Source: Flectonema sp. DT1601 (lineage: Eukaryota; Euglenozoa; Diplonemea; Diplonemida; Diplonemidae). From it: DNA of 64,000 nt. Shown here in pieces: positions 1-10,658 of this stretch. Every line of letters starts with the position of its first letter. The first letter of the stretch is position 1. The stretch spans positions 992,001-1,056,000 of the forward strand of contig OZ025793.1 of NCBI GenBank assembly GCA_964019425.1. Reading direction: 5' to 3'. The translations under genes were made by a program, and so were the position numbers. The notes beneath the pieces are model-generated. The model saw only the letters and a program-made list of their open reading frames with translations, searched no databases and was not told the origin of the DNA.

Positions 1-402
1 GAGCATTCTATGCGATGCGAATAATTCTTATCTGCCTGCTGATTCCCTTTTGTAACTGTTCCCTTGTGTTGGATGGTGTTGTGTTTTGTTAGAGAGCACT
101 TGAACTCCCTCTCTCTCTCTCTCTCTCGTTCTCTCTCTTTCTCTCATCTGTTTGAACTAAATGATGCACAACCATATTATTGTGAATACAATGAACATAA
201 AACAACAATTAGAATAGGTCGAGGCTGATTAGTTCCTTCCTCCGCTCTCTCTTTAATATGATGATATTAATGGCATTATCAATCACGTGTTAGACTTCTG
301 AGCATTCTATGCGATGCGAATAATTCTTATCTGCCTGCTGATTCCCTTTGTGACTGTTCCCTTATGTTGGATGGTGTTGTATTTTGTTAGAGAGCACTTG
401 AA

Positions 403-444
<42 letters not shown>

Positions 445-1014
445 CTCTCTCTTTCTCTCATCTGTTTGAACTAAATGATGCACAACCATATTATTGTGAA
501 TACAATGAACATAAAACAACAATTAGAATAGGTCGAGGCTGATTAGTTCCTTCCTCCACTCTCTCTTTAATATGATGATATTAATGGCATTATCAATCAC
601 GTGTTAGACTTCTGAGCATTCTATGCGATGCGAATAATTCTTATCTGCCTGCTGATTCCCTTTTGTAACTGTTCCCTTATGTTGGATGGTGTTGTGTTTT
701 GTTAGAGAGCACTTGAACTCCCTCTCTCTCTCGTTCTCTCTCTTTCTCTCATCTGTTTGAACTAAATGATGCACAACCATATTATTGTGAATACAATGAA
801 CATAAAACAACAATTAGAATAGGTCGAGGTTGATTAGTTCCTTCCTCCACTCTCCACTCTCTCTTTAATATGATGATATTAATGGCATTATCAATCACGT
901 GTTAGACTTCTGAGCATTCTATGCGATGCGAATAATTCTTATCTGCCTGCTGATTCCCTTTGTGACTGTTCCCTTATGTTGGATGGTGTTGTATTTTGTT
1001 AGAGAGCACTTGAA

Positions 1015-1076
<62 letters not shown>

Positions 1077-1615
1077 CTCTCTCTTTCTCTCATCTGTTTG
1101 AACTAAATGATGCACAACCATATTATTGTGAATACAATGAACATAAAACAACAATTAGAATAGGTCGAGGCTGATTAGTTCCTTCCTCCGCTCTCTCTTT
1201 AATATGATGATATTAATGGCATTATCAATCACGTGTTAGACTTCTGAGCATTCTATGCGATGCGAATAATTCTTATCTGCCTGCTGATTCCCTTTGTGAC
1301 TGTTCCCTTATGTTGGATGGTGTTGTATTTTGTTAGAGAGCACTTGAACTCCCTCTCTCTCTCGTTCTCTCTCTTTCTCTCATCTGTTTGAACTAAATGA
1401 TGCACAACCATATTATTGTGAATACAATGAACATAAAACAACAATTAGAATAGGTCGAGGTTGATTAGTTCATTCCTCCACTCTCCACTCTCTCTTTAAT
1501 ATGATGATATTAATGGCATTATCAATCACGTGTTAGACTTCTGAGCATTCTATGCGATGCGAATAATTCTTATCTGCCTGCTGATTCCCTTCTGTGACTG
1601 TTCCCTTGTGTTGGA
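1..1615. repeat. Tandem array of a unit of about 300 bp with an internal CT microsatellite
   Basis: Copies begin with GAGCATTCTATGCGATGCG at 1, 300, 614, 912, 1246 and 1543, giving unit lengths of 299, 314, 298 and 334, 297 bp and a last partial copy of about 73 bp that dissolves near 1615. Copies are nearly identical outside two places: a (CT)n run that varies from a few to more than 20 units, and a short CTCTCCA insertion in some copies. The array touches the left edge, so its true length is unknown. Open frames through the CT run (Leu-Ser or Arg-Glu repeats) are low-complexity by-products and not genes. Confidence 0.95.
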
Positions 1616-1795
1616 GGTAATGAAAAACAATCAACAATTAGAGTAGATCTTTCTTACACTTTCCACTGCAGTGATGAGGAAGTTCTCTTTGTATTATTAT
1701 TATTGTAACTTTTGAAGTATTGTAGTTTTTATACTCATCAGGAGGTTCAGTGACTACTATTTTCTGCAGGAGGTTGCTTCAGAAGAATAAAACAA

Positions 1796-2436
1796 ATGAA
1801 GTTATTATCACTGTTAGTATTATTTACGGCCGTTGGAAAAGTGTCATCTGAAGCCACCTGTTCTTCGATAGCACTTCAGAGATGTGAAGATGCTTTTAAT
1901 GTAACGACATGTGTGAAGTCGTACGTACCAATGTTACAAGATAAGGGATACGGACAAGCGTGTTTATGGTATACCGCATTTCCACCAGCGGAGTGTGTAG
2001 GTGGTGATAGGTGTCTCATTATAACCGAAGCACCAGGTCCGACGAAGAAGCCAACACCTATGCCTACTCCTAAGCCGACTCCTCATCCGTCACCTACTCC
2101 GAGTCCGCCTCCAACTCCACTACCACCTACTCCTAAACCAACATCTACACCGACACCAGCACCGACACCAAAACCGACACCAAAACCGACACCGACCCCT
2201 CCTCCTTCCCCTCCATCTTGTAAAGTCTGCGGTAAGGGACCGTGTTGCAATCCATCTGCACCAGTTAAAGAGTTCTGTCCTGGTATGTCTTACATCTGAA
2301 TTATATAAAGAGTTGTTCTAAAGTAATCAAAAGTTAAATAAATTAAACAAAAACAGGTCACATTTCATGTTGTGACTGTGGTACGAATGCTTGTGAATGT
2401 CCGACTTCAATGATTGTAGGAATTAGTGATAACTGA
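1796..2436 (+). CDS. Small secreted Cys-rich protein with Pro/Thr linker (188 aa, one intron)
   Basis: I do not recognise the family. The start [20 protein letters not shown] is a classic signal peptide. An N-terminal Cys-containing domain (residues about 20-75) is followed by a PTPKPTP-type Pro/Thr linker (about 78-140) and a compact Cys-rich tail with CxxC, CC, CxC and CxCP pairs. The second exon supplies half of that tail: an intron at 2283-2356 (GTATGT...AACAG) joins in phase 1 and gives [12 protein letters not shown] before a TGA at 2434-2436. Without splicing the frame closes early at 2299 and loses these cysteines, which supports the intron. TTTCTGCAG lies at about 1761-1769, upstream of the ATG. 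The architecture suggests an extracellular or surface protein with a mucin-like or wall-binding linker. The next gene starts 136 bp downstream. Confidence 0.8.
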
Positions 2437-2571
2437 ATCAAAGAGAGAGAGAGCGAGACTTATAATTATATCTTGAGGTGGTTATCGATCCGATTATTTG
2501 TATGAACCTGATTTAGATATTAGTTTCTAGTAGTAATTACCAACCATTAAATCCCCTCACAGGTCCAGTCA

Positions 2572-4630
2572 ATGTACAATGAATTGGAAGGACTTGATAT
2601 AAAGTATCCACCCAATGCCACCGTTCATCAAAAATCAGAAATTATCCTAAACGCACTGCGGCAGACAACAGTAGCTGCGAAGATAAAAAGAGAAGTAAAA
2701 GATGAACTGATCAAAGGAAAGTACACGGTTGGTAATCTCGGAGGGAACTTACCAAAACTAATGGAAGACTTAGGATGTAGTGTGAAGTTGAAAAATTGCA
2801 TACGAGAATTGCAAGATTCAGCCGAAAGGCATGATACCATGCACGGTAATGAAATAATAAACTCACCAATTAGAGCTCGGGGAGTTGATGAGGCTGTAAC
2901 CCCACCAATCCCAAAACTTATTGAATATCATCAGGCGATTTCAGAAGCAAGAAGTAAATGGAGGTCACTAATACTTTCTGAACTTCAAAGTATTTCTGCA
3001 GAACTTGATATCCCATTTGCCCGTCTTAGAACTACTTCTACTGAACAAGCTCGTCAGAATCGAGAAACAATTATCTCAACAGATTCATCACCACCTGCTG
3101 TTAGTAGATCGGAGAATACTGATCCTGACACAACACATTCAAAACCTCATATTCGTGGTCGACCTCCAATTAACGCTCGCAGTATGTTGAAAGTTCTCTG
3201 CGATATTAGATCAGCGAATCATATCAGGTGTGTTTGTTTGTTTGTTTTATTACCCCTCCTCATCATGTTTTCTGTTCTTAATCCGTGTCGGCTAAGCAAT
3301 AGTTATTTCTACTCACAGCAGCTCTCAATGGTTTCTTCAATAATAAAATCTTATCTTTGTCAATATGATTGTGTGTCACTATGTCTTATTTGATTGATTT
3401 CAATGTTATAACGAACTTGATATTATTGACCGTTGGGAACTGTTTACTTTGCGATATGTCATTAGTTTGTCTAATTCAACGACACAAAACAAACATATAA
3501 AAAAAACAGCAACAACACCAAGATATACGGATGGGGATTAATTCAATTGGAACTTTTAATTCCAACACCTGATGAATTGATGGTAGCATTCAGTGAACTT
3601 AAACCATGCAACAGACACTGTGGAGTTGATGAACAACTTCTTCGTGATAAGTTTACTGACGACTGTATCAGACAGGTATCTGCTCTGTTAGCTAAGAATG
3701 ATAAAACTGCTCTTAGAGAGAGATTAAAAAGGGGAGTTCCGGTCAGTCTTAGACAGGCAGTTTGGAAACAGATTTTAGATCCAAGTCCGAATGAGGCTTC
3801 TGGGAATGAGAAGGTTTGTTTATTTTCATAAAATATGTATCTCATCGATTACGTTCGTTTATTTTAATAAAAAACAACAAACTCAGCGCCGAGCACACTT
3901 AGAAACCCTCCAACAAGATGTCCTGAGAGTTGAATTACTCACGGATGACATACTGAGAAGGGACATCAGAGAGTGTGCAGATGATGATAAATATTTTGTT
4001 TTTGACGATGCCTTAGAAAAAGTATTACTGCCGCTATCAAGAGATGCGTACTGCGTACCTTACTCAGGCAAGGCTGTGGATCCAATTAAGGGACTTGGCA
4101 GAGGGTCTACAGATGAAATCTTATCAGCGTATCCACCTTCTGGAATTGTACCTGCGGATGGCTTAGCGAGACTCTGCGCTCCGCTGTGTTTTATTTATAC
4201 TAATCTTGTAGATGTTTATTATATACTACGAGCTATGTACTGTAGATATTGGGCTAAGTTACATACCATTAACTCTTCATCGTCAACTATGTTGTCTCTT
4301 TGTAAGTTGTTTGAGAGGTTAGTTCATATTTATAATCCGGATGTGGCATATCATTGTATCACTGCAGGTATTCGTCCTCTTGAAATAGCATTTCCGTGGA
4401 TGTATTCGGCGTTTTCGGGGTACTTGGAAGTCGATCAGCTATTACACCTCTGGGATCGGATAATCGCGTATGATAATCTCATGTTGTTTCCTATCTTAGC
4501 AGCAGCTATTTTCTTATGGAGAGGTAAGAGTATTTTACTTTGTGACAGCTATCATGAAATTCGACATCTGTTCACTGATTTTTCAAAACTTCAAGTCGTC
4601 CCATTATTGCAATATTTCTTATTCGCATGA
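2572..4630 (+). CDS. TBC1D19: TBC1D19-type TBC domain protein (567 aa, two introns)
   Basis: TBC proteins are usually Rab GTPase-activating proteins. Introns at 3228-3509 (282 nt, the longest here) and 3814-3886 join three exons in frame; the ATG at 2572 follows CCCCTCACAG. The match to animal TBC1D19 runs the full length: an N-terminal helical region with a W-S/R-ILS-L-SxxxELxIPxAR motif, the linker RGVPVSLRQAVWKQIL, then DDKYFVFDDALEKVLL, PPSGIVPADG, AFSGYLEVDQLLHLWDRI and the extreme C-terminus LLQYFLFA. Human TBC1D19 is 526 aa (from memory), so the length fits. Neither canonical TBC finger is visible: I do not find a clean IxxDxxR, and the YxQ position reads YPP. As I recall the animal protein lacks them too, so dual-finger RabGAP activity is doubtful. 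Confidence 0.9.
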
Positions 4631-5256
4631 GAAATTGGTATTTTTATTTCAGTTTTTTTTTATTTTTTTATTTTTTATTATTGTTTTTTTTTATATTATT
4701 CTATTCGGTAATTTAATAATAATTATTTTAGTTTTCGTATACTATCGTCAAAAAAAAAAAAAAAACTGCTTTTAGAAATTTAAAAGCTTCTACACGCCCA
4801 GAAAAATAAAATTAGGATTCCTTTTGAATTTCGAAGCTCTTTATCACAATAATTATAATTAAACGTGGAATGCTTGTCTCAAAGAAAGATTCGAGGCTTG
4901 TTTAAAAAGCAATTTTTCAACAAACTTTTATAACAAAAAGTTTTTAACTTCTACACGCCCAGAAAAATAAAATTAGGATTCCCTTTGAATTTCGAAGCTC
5001 TTTACCACAATAATTATAATTAAACGTGGAATGCTTGTCTCAAAGAAAGATTCGAGGCTTGTTTAAAACGCAATTTTTCAACAAACTTTTATAACAAATT
5101 TTTTTAATTGTATGCAAATAAAAAATATAATTATTTAAATTAACAGCCAGTCATCGATAACATGAAATTAATAAATGTTGAGAGGGGAGTCTTAAAAACT
5201 GAAAAGTATTACTGAATAGGAAAACTTATTTCATTACAAAGACACCCACTTAATGA
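4631..5256. other. Intergenic spacer, AT-rich
   Basis: T-rich and A-rich tracts follow the TBC gene, then a 160-bp direct duplication (listed separately). AAATTAACAG at about 5136-5145 could be an acceptor upstream of the next gene. I see no coding signal on either strand. Confidence 0.7.
4788..5106. repeat. Direct duplication, two 160-bp copies
   Basis: Both copies start CTTCTACACGCCCAGAAAAA, at 4788 and 4948, and differ at only a few positions (for example CTTTTGAATT versus CCTTTGAATT, TTTATCACA versus TTTACCACA). They are head to tail with no spacer. The second copy fades into a T-run near 5100. It has no coding potential and looks like a recent local duplication. Confidence 0.9.
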
Positions 5257-6729
5257 ATGTCATTGCGATTGGGGGATGAGATTCGTATTGAAGGTTTGAC
5301 TCACAAGAAGTATGCTCATCTCAACGGTTCAATAGGTAGGGTCGTAAAGAATGACCAACGCAATGAAGGTCGAGTAGTCGTCAAGATAGCTGAGGGAGAA
5401 ATATCCTTCAAGAGAGAGAATCTGATTAGAACTAAAAAACAATCTCCGCTGACTGCGAGAAGGCCACCTGCGGAAAACAAAAGCGCTTTTGCAAGTTCGA
5501 GTCCGGGTGCGGAAGTTAAATCAGAATTTAAAAGTATCCCTGGAGGAAGCGTAACCTTCGGTCCTTCTACCCCCAGCAATCTCGTCTTCTTAATGCAAGA
5601 ACGAGAATCTCATGAGCAAGAAGTGACTCGTAAAAAGAATGAAGTTGAAGAACTAACAAAAGCTGTCACTCAATGGAAGGGTCACATTCTTAAGACTCAA
5701 GCTCAGGTTTGTATTTTATTCTATTACTTGTTATCCTCAAATACTATTCACGTTATTCAATCCATTCAGGTTAATGAACAACAACAAAAACTCGACGAAT
5801 ATCGACAAATGGCTGAACAACAAGCAGCAGTCTATACCGAGAGTATTAATTCTCAAATCCAATCACGAGCCAAGGAATCTGAAGAAGTTAATGCTGCTCA
5901 ACTTAAACTATCAAAAGAGATACCTGAACTACCTTATAGAAGTAAAGTAATGTCGTACGACATCGAAATTAGGAATGCTGCAGCTAAAAGTGTTGGTAAC
6001 AACACGTGGCTTGCTTCATCTTGGAAACGAAGACTAGAACTACTGAGAGAATATTGCAGTCCTCCTGAAATAGAAACTGATCCGAGTTGTCAAGTAACAG
6101 TTTTGGGATCTGGTGAACCTTTTAAAATATCATTTAGAAAGGATGATGATATTGAGGACTTCGTTCATCAGCTCCGAGTTGACCTCCAGCATGTCGCAGG
6201 TGCAGGCGAGCCGCCGTTGGTTTTTGTTTGTACTCCTTTTGATGGTGACTTGCCCGTGAATGAGAATTATTTTGAATATTTCACAAAACGATTTTCGGAT
6301 AAAACTAAAAAACCATCGACATCAGTACTCGCTCGACGACCACTAGATGGTGGTTGGGAGCACAGCAGTACAAATAACTTCTTCACATGGAAAGCATCTC
6401 AGGTCAGGAACTACGTCGTTCACAGTCCGACAATACCATTCCTATCTGGAGAGTACACTGACACTAATCAAACACATAATGGTATGCCTGTGTTTATCTC
6501 ATCTGTTGGATACGCGTTGTTTTCTGATCCGCATTCTCGATGGAAAATTGGAGCTACCGACTACATAGATCAGGGTCTTGGTCTCCTAAAGTCTGAGTGG
6601 CCACACGGTGGAAAGATGCCTCATCAGGTAGTCACTTGGCAAATATTAACACCGGATACTGAAATGTGGGTTAGAGATGTTGGTATTGCTGTGAATGAGA
6701 TGACCGATCATGGTACTATATTTGAGTAA
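5257..6729 (+). CDS. Coiled-coil protein with SH3/KOW-like N-terminus and C-terminal display-type domain (469 aa, one intron)
   Basis: I do not recognise a named orthologue. Residues about 1-60 (LGDEIRIEGL...GSIGRVV...IRTKK) read like a small SH3 or KOW-type barrel. Residues about 115-215 form a coiled coil rich in Q, E and K. The C-terminal third contains NGMPVFISSVGYALFSD...RWKIG, a pattern I associate with WG-type beta display domains in protist proteins. A 63-nt in-frame insert at 5707-5769 starts GTTTGT and ends TTCAG, and encodes hydrophobic residues that break the coiled coil, so I treat it as an intron although it stays open. The TAA at 6727-6729 overlaps a perfect GTAAGT donor sequence. 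Splicing there to AAACAG at 6817 would hit a stop three codons later, so the following PX frame cannot simply be joined to this one. Confidence 0.75.
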   Translation: MSLRLGDEIRIEGLTHKKYAHLNGSIGRVVKNDQRNEGRVVVKIAEGEISFKRENLIRTKKQSPLTARRPPAENKSAFASSSPGAEVKSEFKSIPGGSVTFGPSTPSNLVFLMQERESHEQEVTRKKNEVEELTKAVTQWKGHILKTQAQVCILFYYLLSSNTIHVIQSIQVNEQQQKLDEYRQMAEQQAAVYTESINSQIQSRAKESEEVNAAQLKLSKEIPELPYRSKVMSYDIEIRNAAAKSVGNNTWLASSWKRRLELLREYCSPPEIETDPSCQVTVLGSGEPFKISFRKDDDIEDFVHQLRVDLQHVAGAGEPPLVFVCTPFDGDLPVNENYFEYFTKRFSDKTKKPSTSVLARRPLDGGWEHSSTNNFFTWKASQVRNYVVHSPTIPFLSGEYTDTNQTHNGMPVFISSVGYALFSDPHSRWKIGATDYIDQGLGLLKSEWPHGGKMPHQVVTWQILTPDTEMWVRDVGIAVNEMTDHGTIFE

Positions 6730-6829
6730 GTCTATTCTCTCCTTTTGTATTTTTCTGTATCCATTTTATGTCTCGTGCACCTTGTGTGTATTTTGTTATA
6801 TTATTTTCTCTAAACAGAATCAGGAAATG

Positions 6830-7729
6830 AAATCAATGCCACAACAAGATGAAGGTTTGATGCCAGTTACCATGAGTATGCCAGTCATTACTATTCCAAC
6901 AGCAAAAGCCGTTTACAGCGCAGGAGATTTGCGAGTCCTTTACGTGTTGGAAGTTGCTTACCAAGGTAGAAAGTGGAAAGTTGAAAAAGGGTACAGCGAA
7001 ATAAAAAAATTCAGGCAGGGAATAGCGTGGAAGGACGGATTGTTTTCTTCTTCGATTCCTCAACTACCACCTGGGGGTTTTAATTATAACAAAACTAACA
7101 AATCTTGGAAACGAATTGAAAGGAGGAGAGCAGCACTTGAGCAATTCTTCAAAAGTTTGGAGGAGTCGGAAGTTTTTTATTCTACTACGGAACCTTTTGT
7201 TAAGTTTTTCGACATCGATGCGAATATGTGCGACCTAACAGAGAGACTTCCTCCACCTTCTATCTTAAATACAAGCTGGTGGTACAGCACAAAAGATGTC
7301 CAGGACGCAGTATTTAGAGTCACTCGTATCGCATACCCCCCTGGAAGTCTTCCTCCAAATGTCGTATTATGTACACCCACAGGTATGGTTAGAGTGGGAA
7401 GTGATGGAATTATAATTAGCTTTAAGGCAGCAAAGGGTACCAGTCGAAGTGATCAACGTGCGAGGCTTAATGATGTAGCGTCTTTGTATGGTTGGATAAC
7501 ATCATTCGGTGATGTTGTTCCGCCTCCTTCTGAAATAAGTGGTTTTATGAGACATTTATTTAGAAAGAGGGGAGTTCTAGCTGTTGGTCGATGGTCAGCA
7601 GGTTCTGATTTTTCATCGTCGAGCAGTTTAGGATCCACTCCTTCGATAGCGTCAAGCAGTTCGTCTCTCTCTGACTGTGCTAGTTGTGATATAACAGTAA
7701 CACCTCCACCTGATGTGATTTGTTTTTAA
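6830..7729 (+). CDS. PX domain protein (299 aa)
   Basis: PX domains bind phosphoinositides, usually PI3P on endosomes. Residues about 25-125 carry the PX outline: YVLEVAYQGRKWKVEKGYSEIKKF, then a proline-rich loop (IPQLPPGG), then RIERRRAALEQFFKSL and FVKFFDI. The RR..F/Y motif that normally contacts the lipid is altered to a KGYSEIKKF context, so lipid specificity is uncertain. The C-terminal half is not recognised and ends in a Ser-rich tail. The ATG at 6830 lies 12 nt after TTTTCTCTAAACAG and only 100 nt after the previous stop; phase analysis shows it is a separate gene rather than the previous gene's last exon. Downstream is the long gene-free stretch. Confidence 0.75.
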   Translation, partial: KSMPQQDEGLMPVTMSMPVITIPTAKAVYSAGDLRVLYVLEVAYQGRKWKVEKGYSEIKKFRQGIAWKDGLFSSSIPQLPPGGFNYNKTNKSWKRIERRRAALEQFFKSLEESEVFYSTTEPFVKFFDIDANMCDLTERLPPPSILNTSWWYSTKDVQDAVFRVTRIAYPPGSLPPNVVLCTPTGMVRVGSDGIIISFKAAKGTSRSDQRARLNDVASLYGWITSFGDVVPPPSEISGFMRHLFRKRGVLAVGRWSAGSDFSSSSSLGSTPSIASSSSSLSDCASCDITVTPPPDVICF

Positions 7730-7846
7730 AAAATTGTAATTATTGAGCATCTTGCTGTCTGCATGACTTTCTTTATTCGATCTGCATGCATCACCGTGTT
7801 CGTCTGTTTTAACTACTTGAATAGCGCACCTTTTTTGTGTGCTGCT

Positions 7847-7882
<36 letters not shown>

Positions 7883-8380
7883 TTTTAAAACGATACAAAC
7901 AGTTATGATTATTTTATTTTATTTTGTTTTTGTTATTTTTATTTTTCAAAAAAAAGAACAAAAAAGTGAAAGTTGCGTTTTTTTTTCTCTTTTTCTTAAT
8001 TATATCTGTAGTAGTATTATATCTCATTTTCACCTCCCTTCCCTCGGAAAAAGGTTTGCACCTTATTCTTTTTTGTTCTCTCTTTTTAGTTTTGTTTATT
8101 CGCTTCCTCAGCCTTTCCGCGCTGTGTGTCAGCGATACTGACTAACTTGTTCAGGTTGTTTATTCATTTCCCAAATATCCGTTTAAAATCGATTTTCCAT
8201 TGCACGTTATAGCGGTGTTGAGATTGCTGCTTTCACTGAGAGTTGTTCGACACATGGCTCTGTGATGAAGTTGGGTATGGTTAGCTGAATTCTTTTTTCT
8301 TCCCCATTGATATGTACTTTTTAGTTTTTCTACCCTGTGGGTCAGGGACACTGTCCCGGCTCCGCCACACACAAACCCGC

Positions 8381-8411
<31 letters not shown>

Positions 8412-8913
8412 TTAATCACTCTCTGGGAAACTATTTTTCCCTGATAGTATTTTTACTTTTTGCAGACTGATCTGTACTTCTTATTTTCTTTTTTTCCCCC
8501 CTACTTTTTTCGAAGTTGCTATTTTCTCCATCTGCGTGCGGTCCTCATCATCTTTAACTGCCCCACGGAGTCAAAGCTCAGGAGAGGGAAAAAAAGGGAA
8601 AAGAAATAAAAAAGCTGTTGATTCCCTGCTCTTCAGGTTTCGGGATGTCCTTTCTTCGATATCTCAATTACGCTTTTGTTTTATTTGTAGCCATGCTGCC
8701 TTTGCAGTTTGCAGCTAAGAACAGTCTTCTTTCCTCATTGTGAAAAAAGAAAAAAAGAAAAAAATCTATTTCTAAATCCCCGATTGGCGCACAAACACTT
8801 TTTTAATTTTTTTAATTTTTCTTTTTTTCCCCTCCATCCCTAACTTTGGGTCTATAGGCCTTTCATCGAATACGTGAATAAGTGAGTTAGGAAAAGAAAG
8901 TATTGTAAAAAGT

Positions 8914-8931
8914 GCCAAGAAGCTTCTTGGC
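8914..8931. other. Perfect 18-bp palindrome
   Basis: GCCAAGAAGCTTCTTGGC is identical to its own reverse complement with no loop. It could be a dimeric protein-binding site or chance. I see no second copy in the window. Confidence 0.6.
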
Positions 8932-10559
8932 GATTAGTTCTCAGAACTTCCTTCGGTTAAGATAATAAATTAAATCCAATGAGCACGCTGGAAGGTATCT
9001 AGTTTTTTTCTTCTTTCCAAAGAAAAAAAAAAAAAACGTTTTCTTTACGAGACACAGCAATAATTACGATGCTGCAATGCAACAAGCACGCTTTCAGGCG
9101 TCCGTGTTGTGTTGAGAAGTGAATTTTGAAAAAAAACAAAAACAAAAAAACGAAAAACAAACCGGAAAAAAAAAAAAAAAAAAGTCTATTTCGTGAACCG
9201 AAGTTTGCGGAATGAGGAAAAAAAAAAAAAAAAAAAGGAGGCGAAAAATAGGTCTACAAAAAAAAAAGAAAAAAAAAAACTATTACGAGGACAGCAATAG
9301 TTATCATTCCAACACCGTTCCTTTTTAATTAATTCGTGTTGCGATTAGTGCGAACGAGTGTCATGTTTTATGGGTTCCCTCCTTTTTCGTCGTTTTTTCA
9401 CATCTACCTGAAGTACTCTTTTCTTCTTAGTTGTGCAACGCATCTAATTAGTAATCATAACAACACTTTTCAGGAAATTTATTAAAGACTTTTTATCTGT
9501 TTAATGAATCTTTTGTTCTTTTTTTTTTTAATTTTTTTTTTATAAATATTCACATGCGGCTCATCGTTCCATTGTACTTGCATAAGCAAAATAATAACTC
9601 AACTTAAGTAGGTACTCTAACTTTTTAATCTTAGCCCGAAACCAACTTGTTTGTTGTCCTACGATTTTTTGCTTTTTTTTTGATTGAACTGATAATTATT
9701 AATATTAACTAATACTCTAAAGGTTCTATGTTGAAAAAAAAAAAGCCGCTGTATGTTTGGGGTGTGAGCTATCTGTTATTTTATTATTATTTTTTTTTTG
9801 TCTGTTGATCATCGTCGACACATGCAAACGACTTTGGAAGATAGGGGGAAAAAAAAATTCTGGAAAGGATGAACTCTTAATACCAGCATTCAGCAGGAAG
9901 CATGGCTCATCAAGCCGTTTTTTGAAAACTATTGATTTTTATACCAACCGCAAGGCAATTAAAAGATGCTCTGCCCCGCTAAGCAGAGATTCTTTTTTTT
10001 TTTTCAAAAGAAATAATATAAAAGAAAATAATTTTACAAAAAAAAAAAAAAAAAAAAAAAACTCATTTGCTTATATTTGAGTTGGGTTTTCTCCGGTTTT
10101 TTTTTTTTTTTTTTTTAATCGTTTTTATTTGAAAAAACGCCAACTTTTTTCTTCCTTTCCCCGCGCCCGCTGCATATTGCTGCAGAGGAATGGTTGTATT
10201 GTTATAACAAAAAAAAAAAAAAAAAAAGAACAAATTAAAAAAACAAGAAAAAAAAGAAAAAGAACAGAAATTGTACCAATTCCCATTTAAAAAGACAAGA
10301 AATCAGATGACCATCCGAGAATCTACTAGGCACCCCAAGGCGGCAACTACCTGACTGATTATGTGCAGGTAGAGACTGGTTGAAAACATACCAAGCTAAA
10401 GAACATCCAGCTAGCTCTCTGGTGATAATTATTTTCTTAGTGACTCGTGTGATCTGATTTCTGTGTTACTCTCTCCCTTTTCCAGTATACCCCTTTGACA
10501 GAAAAAAGAATGAAAAAAAAAAAAAAGAAATAAATTAATCCAAAAGGCATCAACGTCTG

Positions 10560-10658
10560 GTCATCCCCTTGTAATGAGGTGTGATTCAGAAGGACGTCTT
10601 TACAACCCTTTTGGGGTTGGCTGAAATGATCCGATGTATTATTTTTTCAGGGGATGAC
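10560..10658 (+). other. Possible structured RNA: nested hairpins
   Basis: Outer arms GTCATCCCCT (10560-10569) and AGGGGATGAC (10649-10658) are perfect 10-bp complements. Inside them CAACCC (10603-10608) and GGGTTG (10614-10619) form a second stem. The interval is free of homopolymers while its flanks are not, as expected if the fold is kept. The strand is arbitrary, and I recognise no RNA family. Confidence 0.4.

Noticed and set aside
307-1444. Open frames with Arg-Glu or Leu-Ser repeats in the left array
   Set aside because: They are translations of the CT microsatellite and recur in each unit; no start context, no conserved protein features.
1-1615. CRISPR array
   Set aside because: Units are about 300 bp with no spacer-repeat alternation, and the genome is eukaryotic.
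4788-5106. Pair of terminal repeats of a mobile element
   Set aside because: The two copies are head to tail with no sequence between them, so they form a simple duplication; no coding part or target duplication is seen.
5257-7729. One gene joining the coiled-coil protein and the PX protein
   Set aside because: The only strong donor (6726) to AAACAG (6817) gives a stop three codons later; a weak GTGAAT donor at 6691 would keep frame but lacks the local GTWTGT consensus.
7839-8145. Phe-rich open frames of 73-100 codons
   Set aside because: Direct products of poly-T and TTTTC runs.
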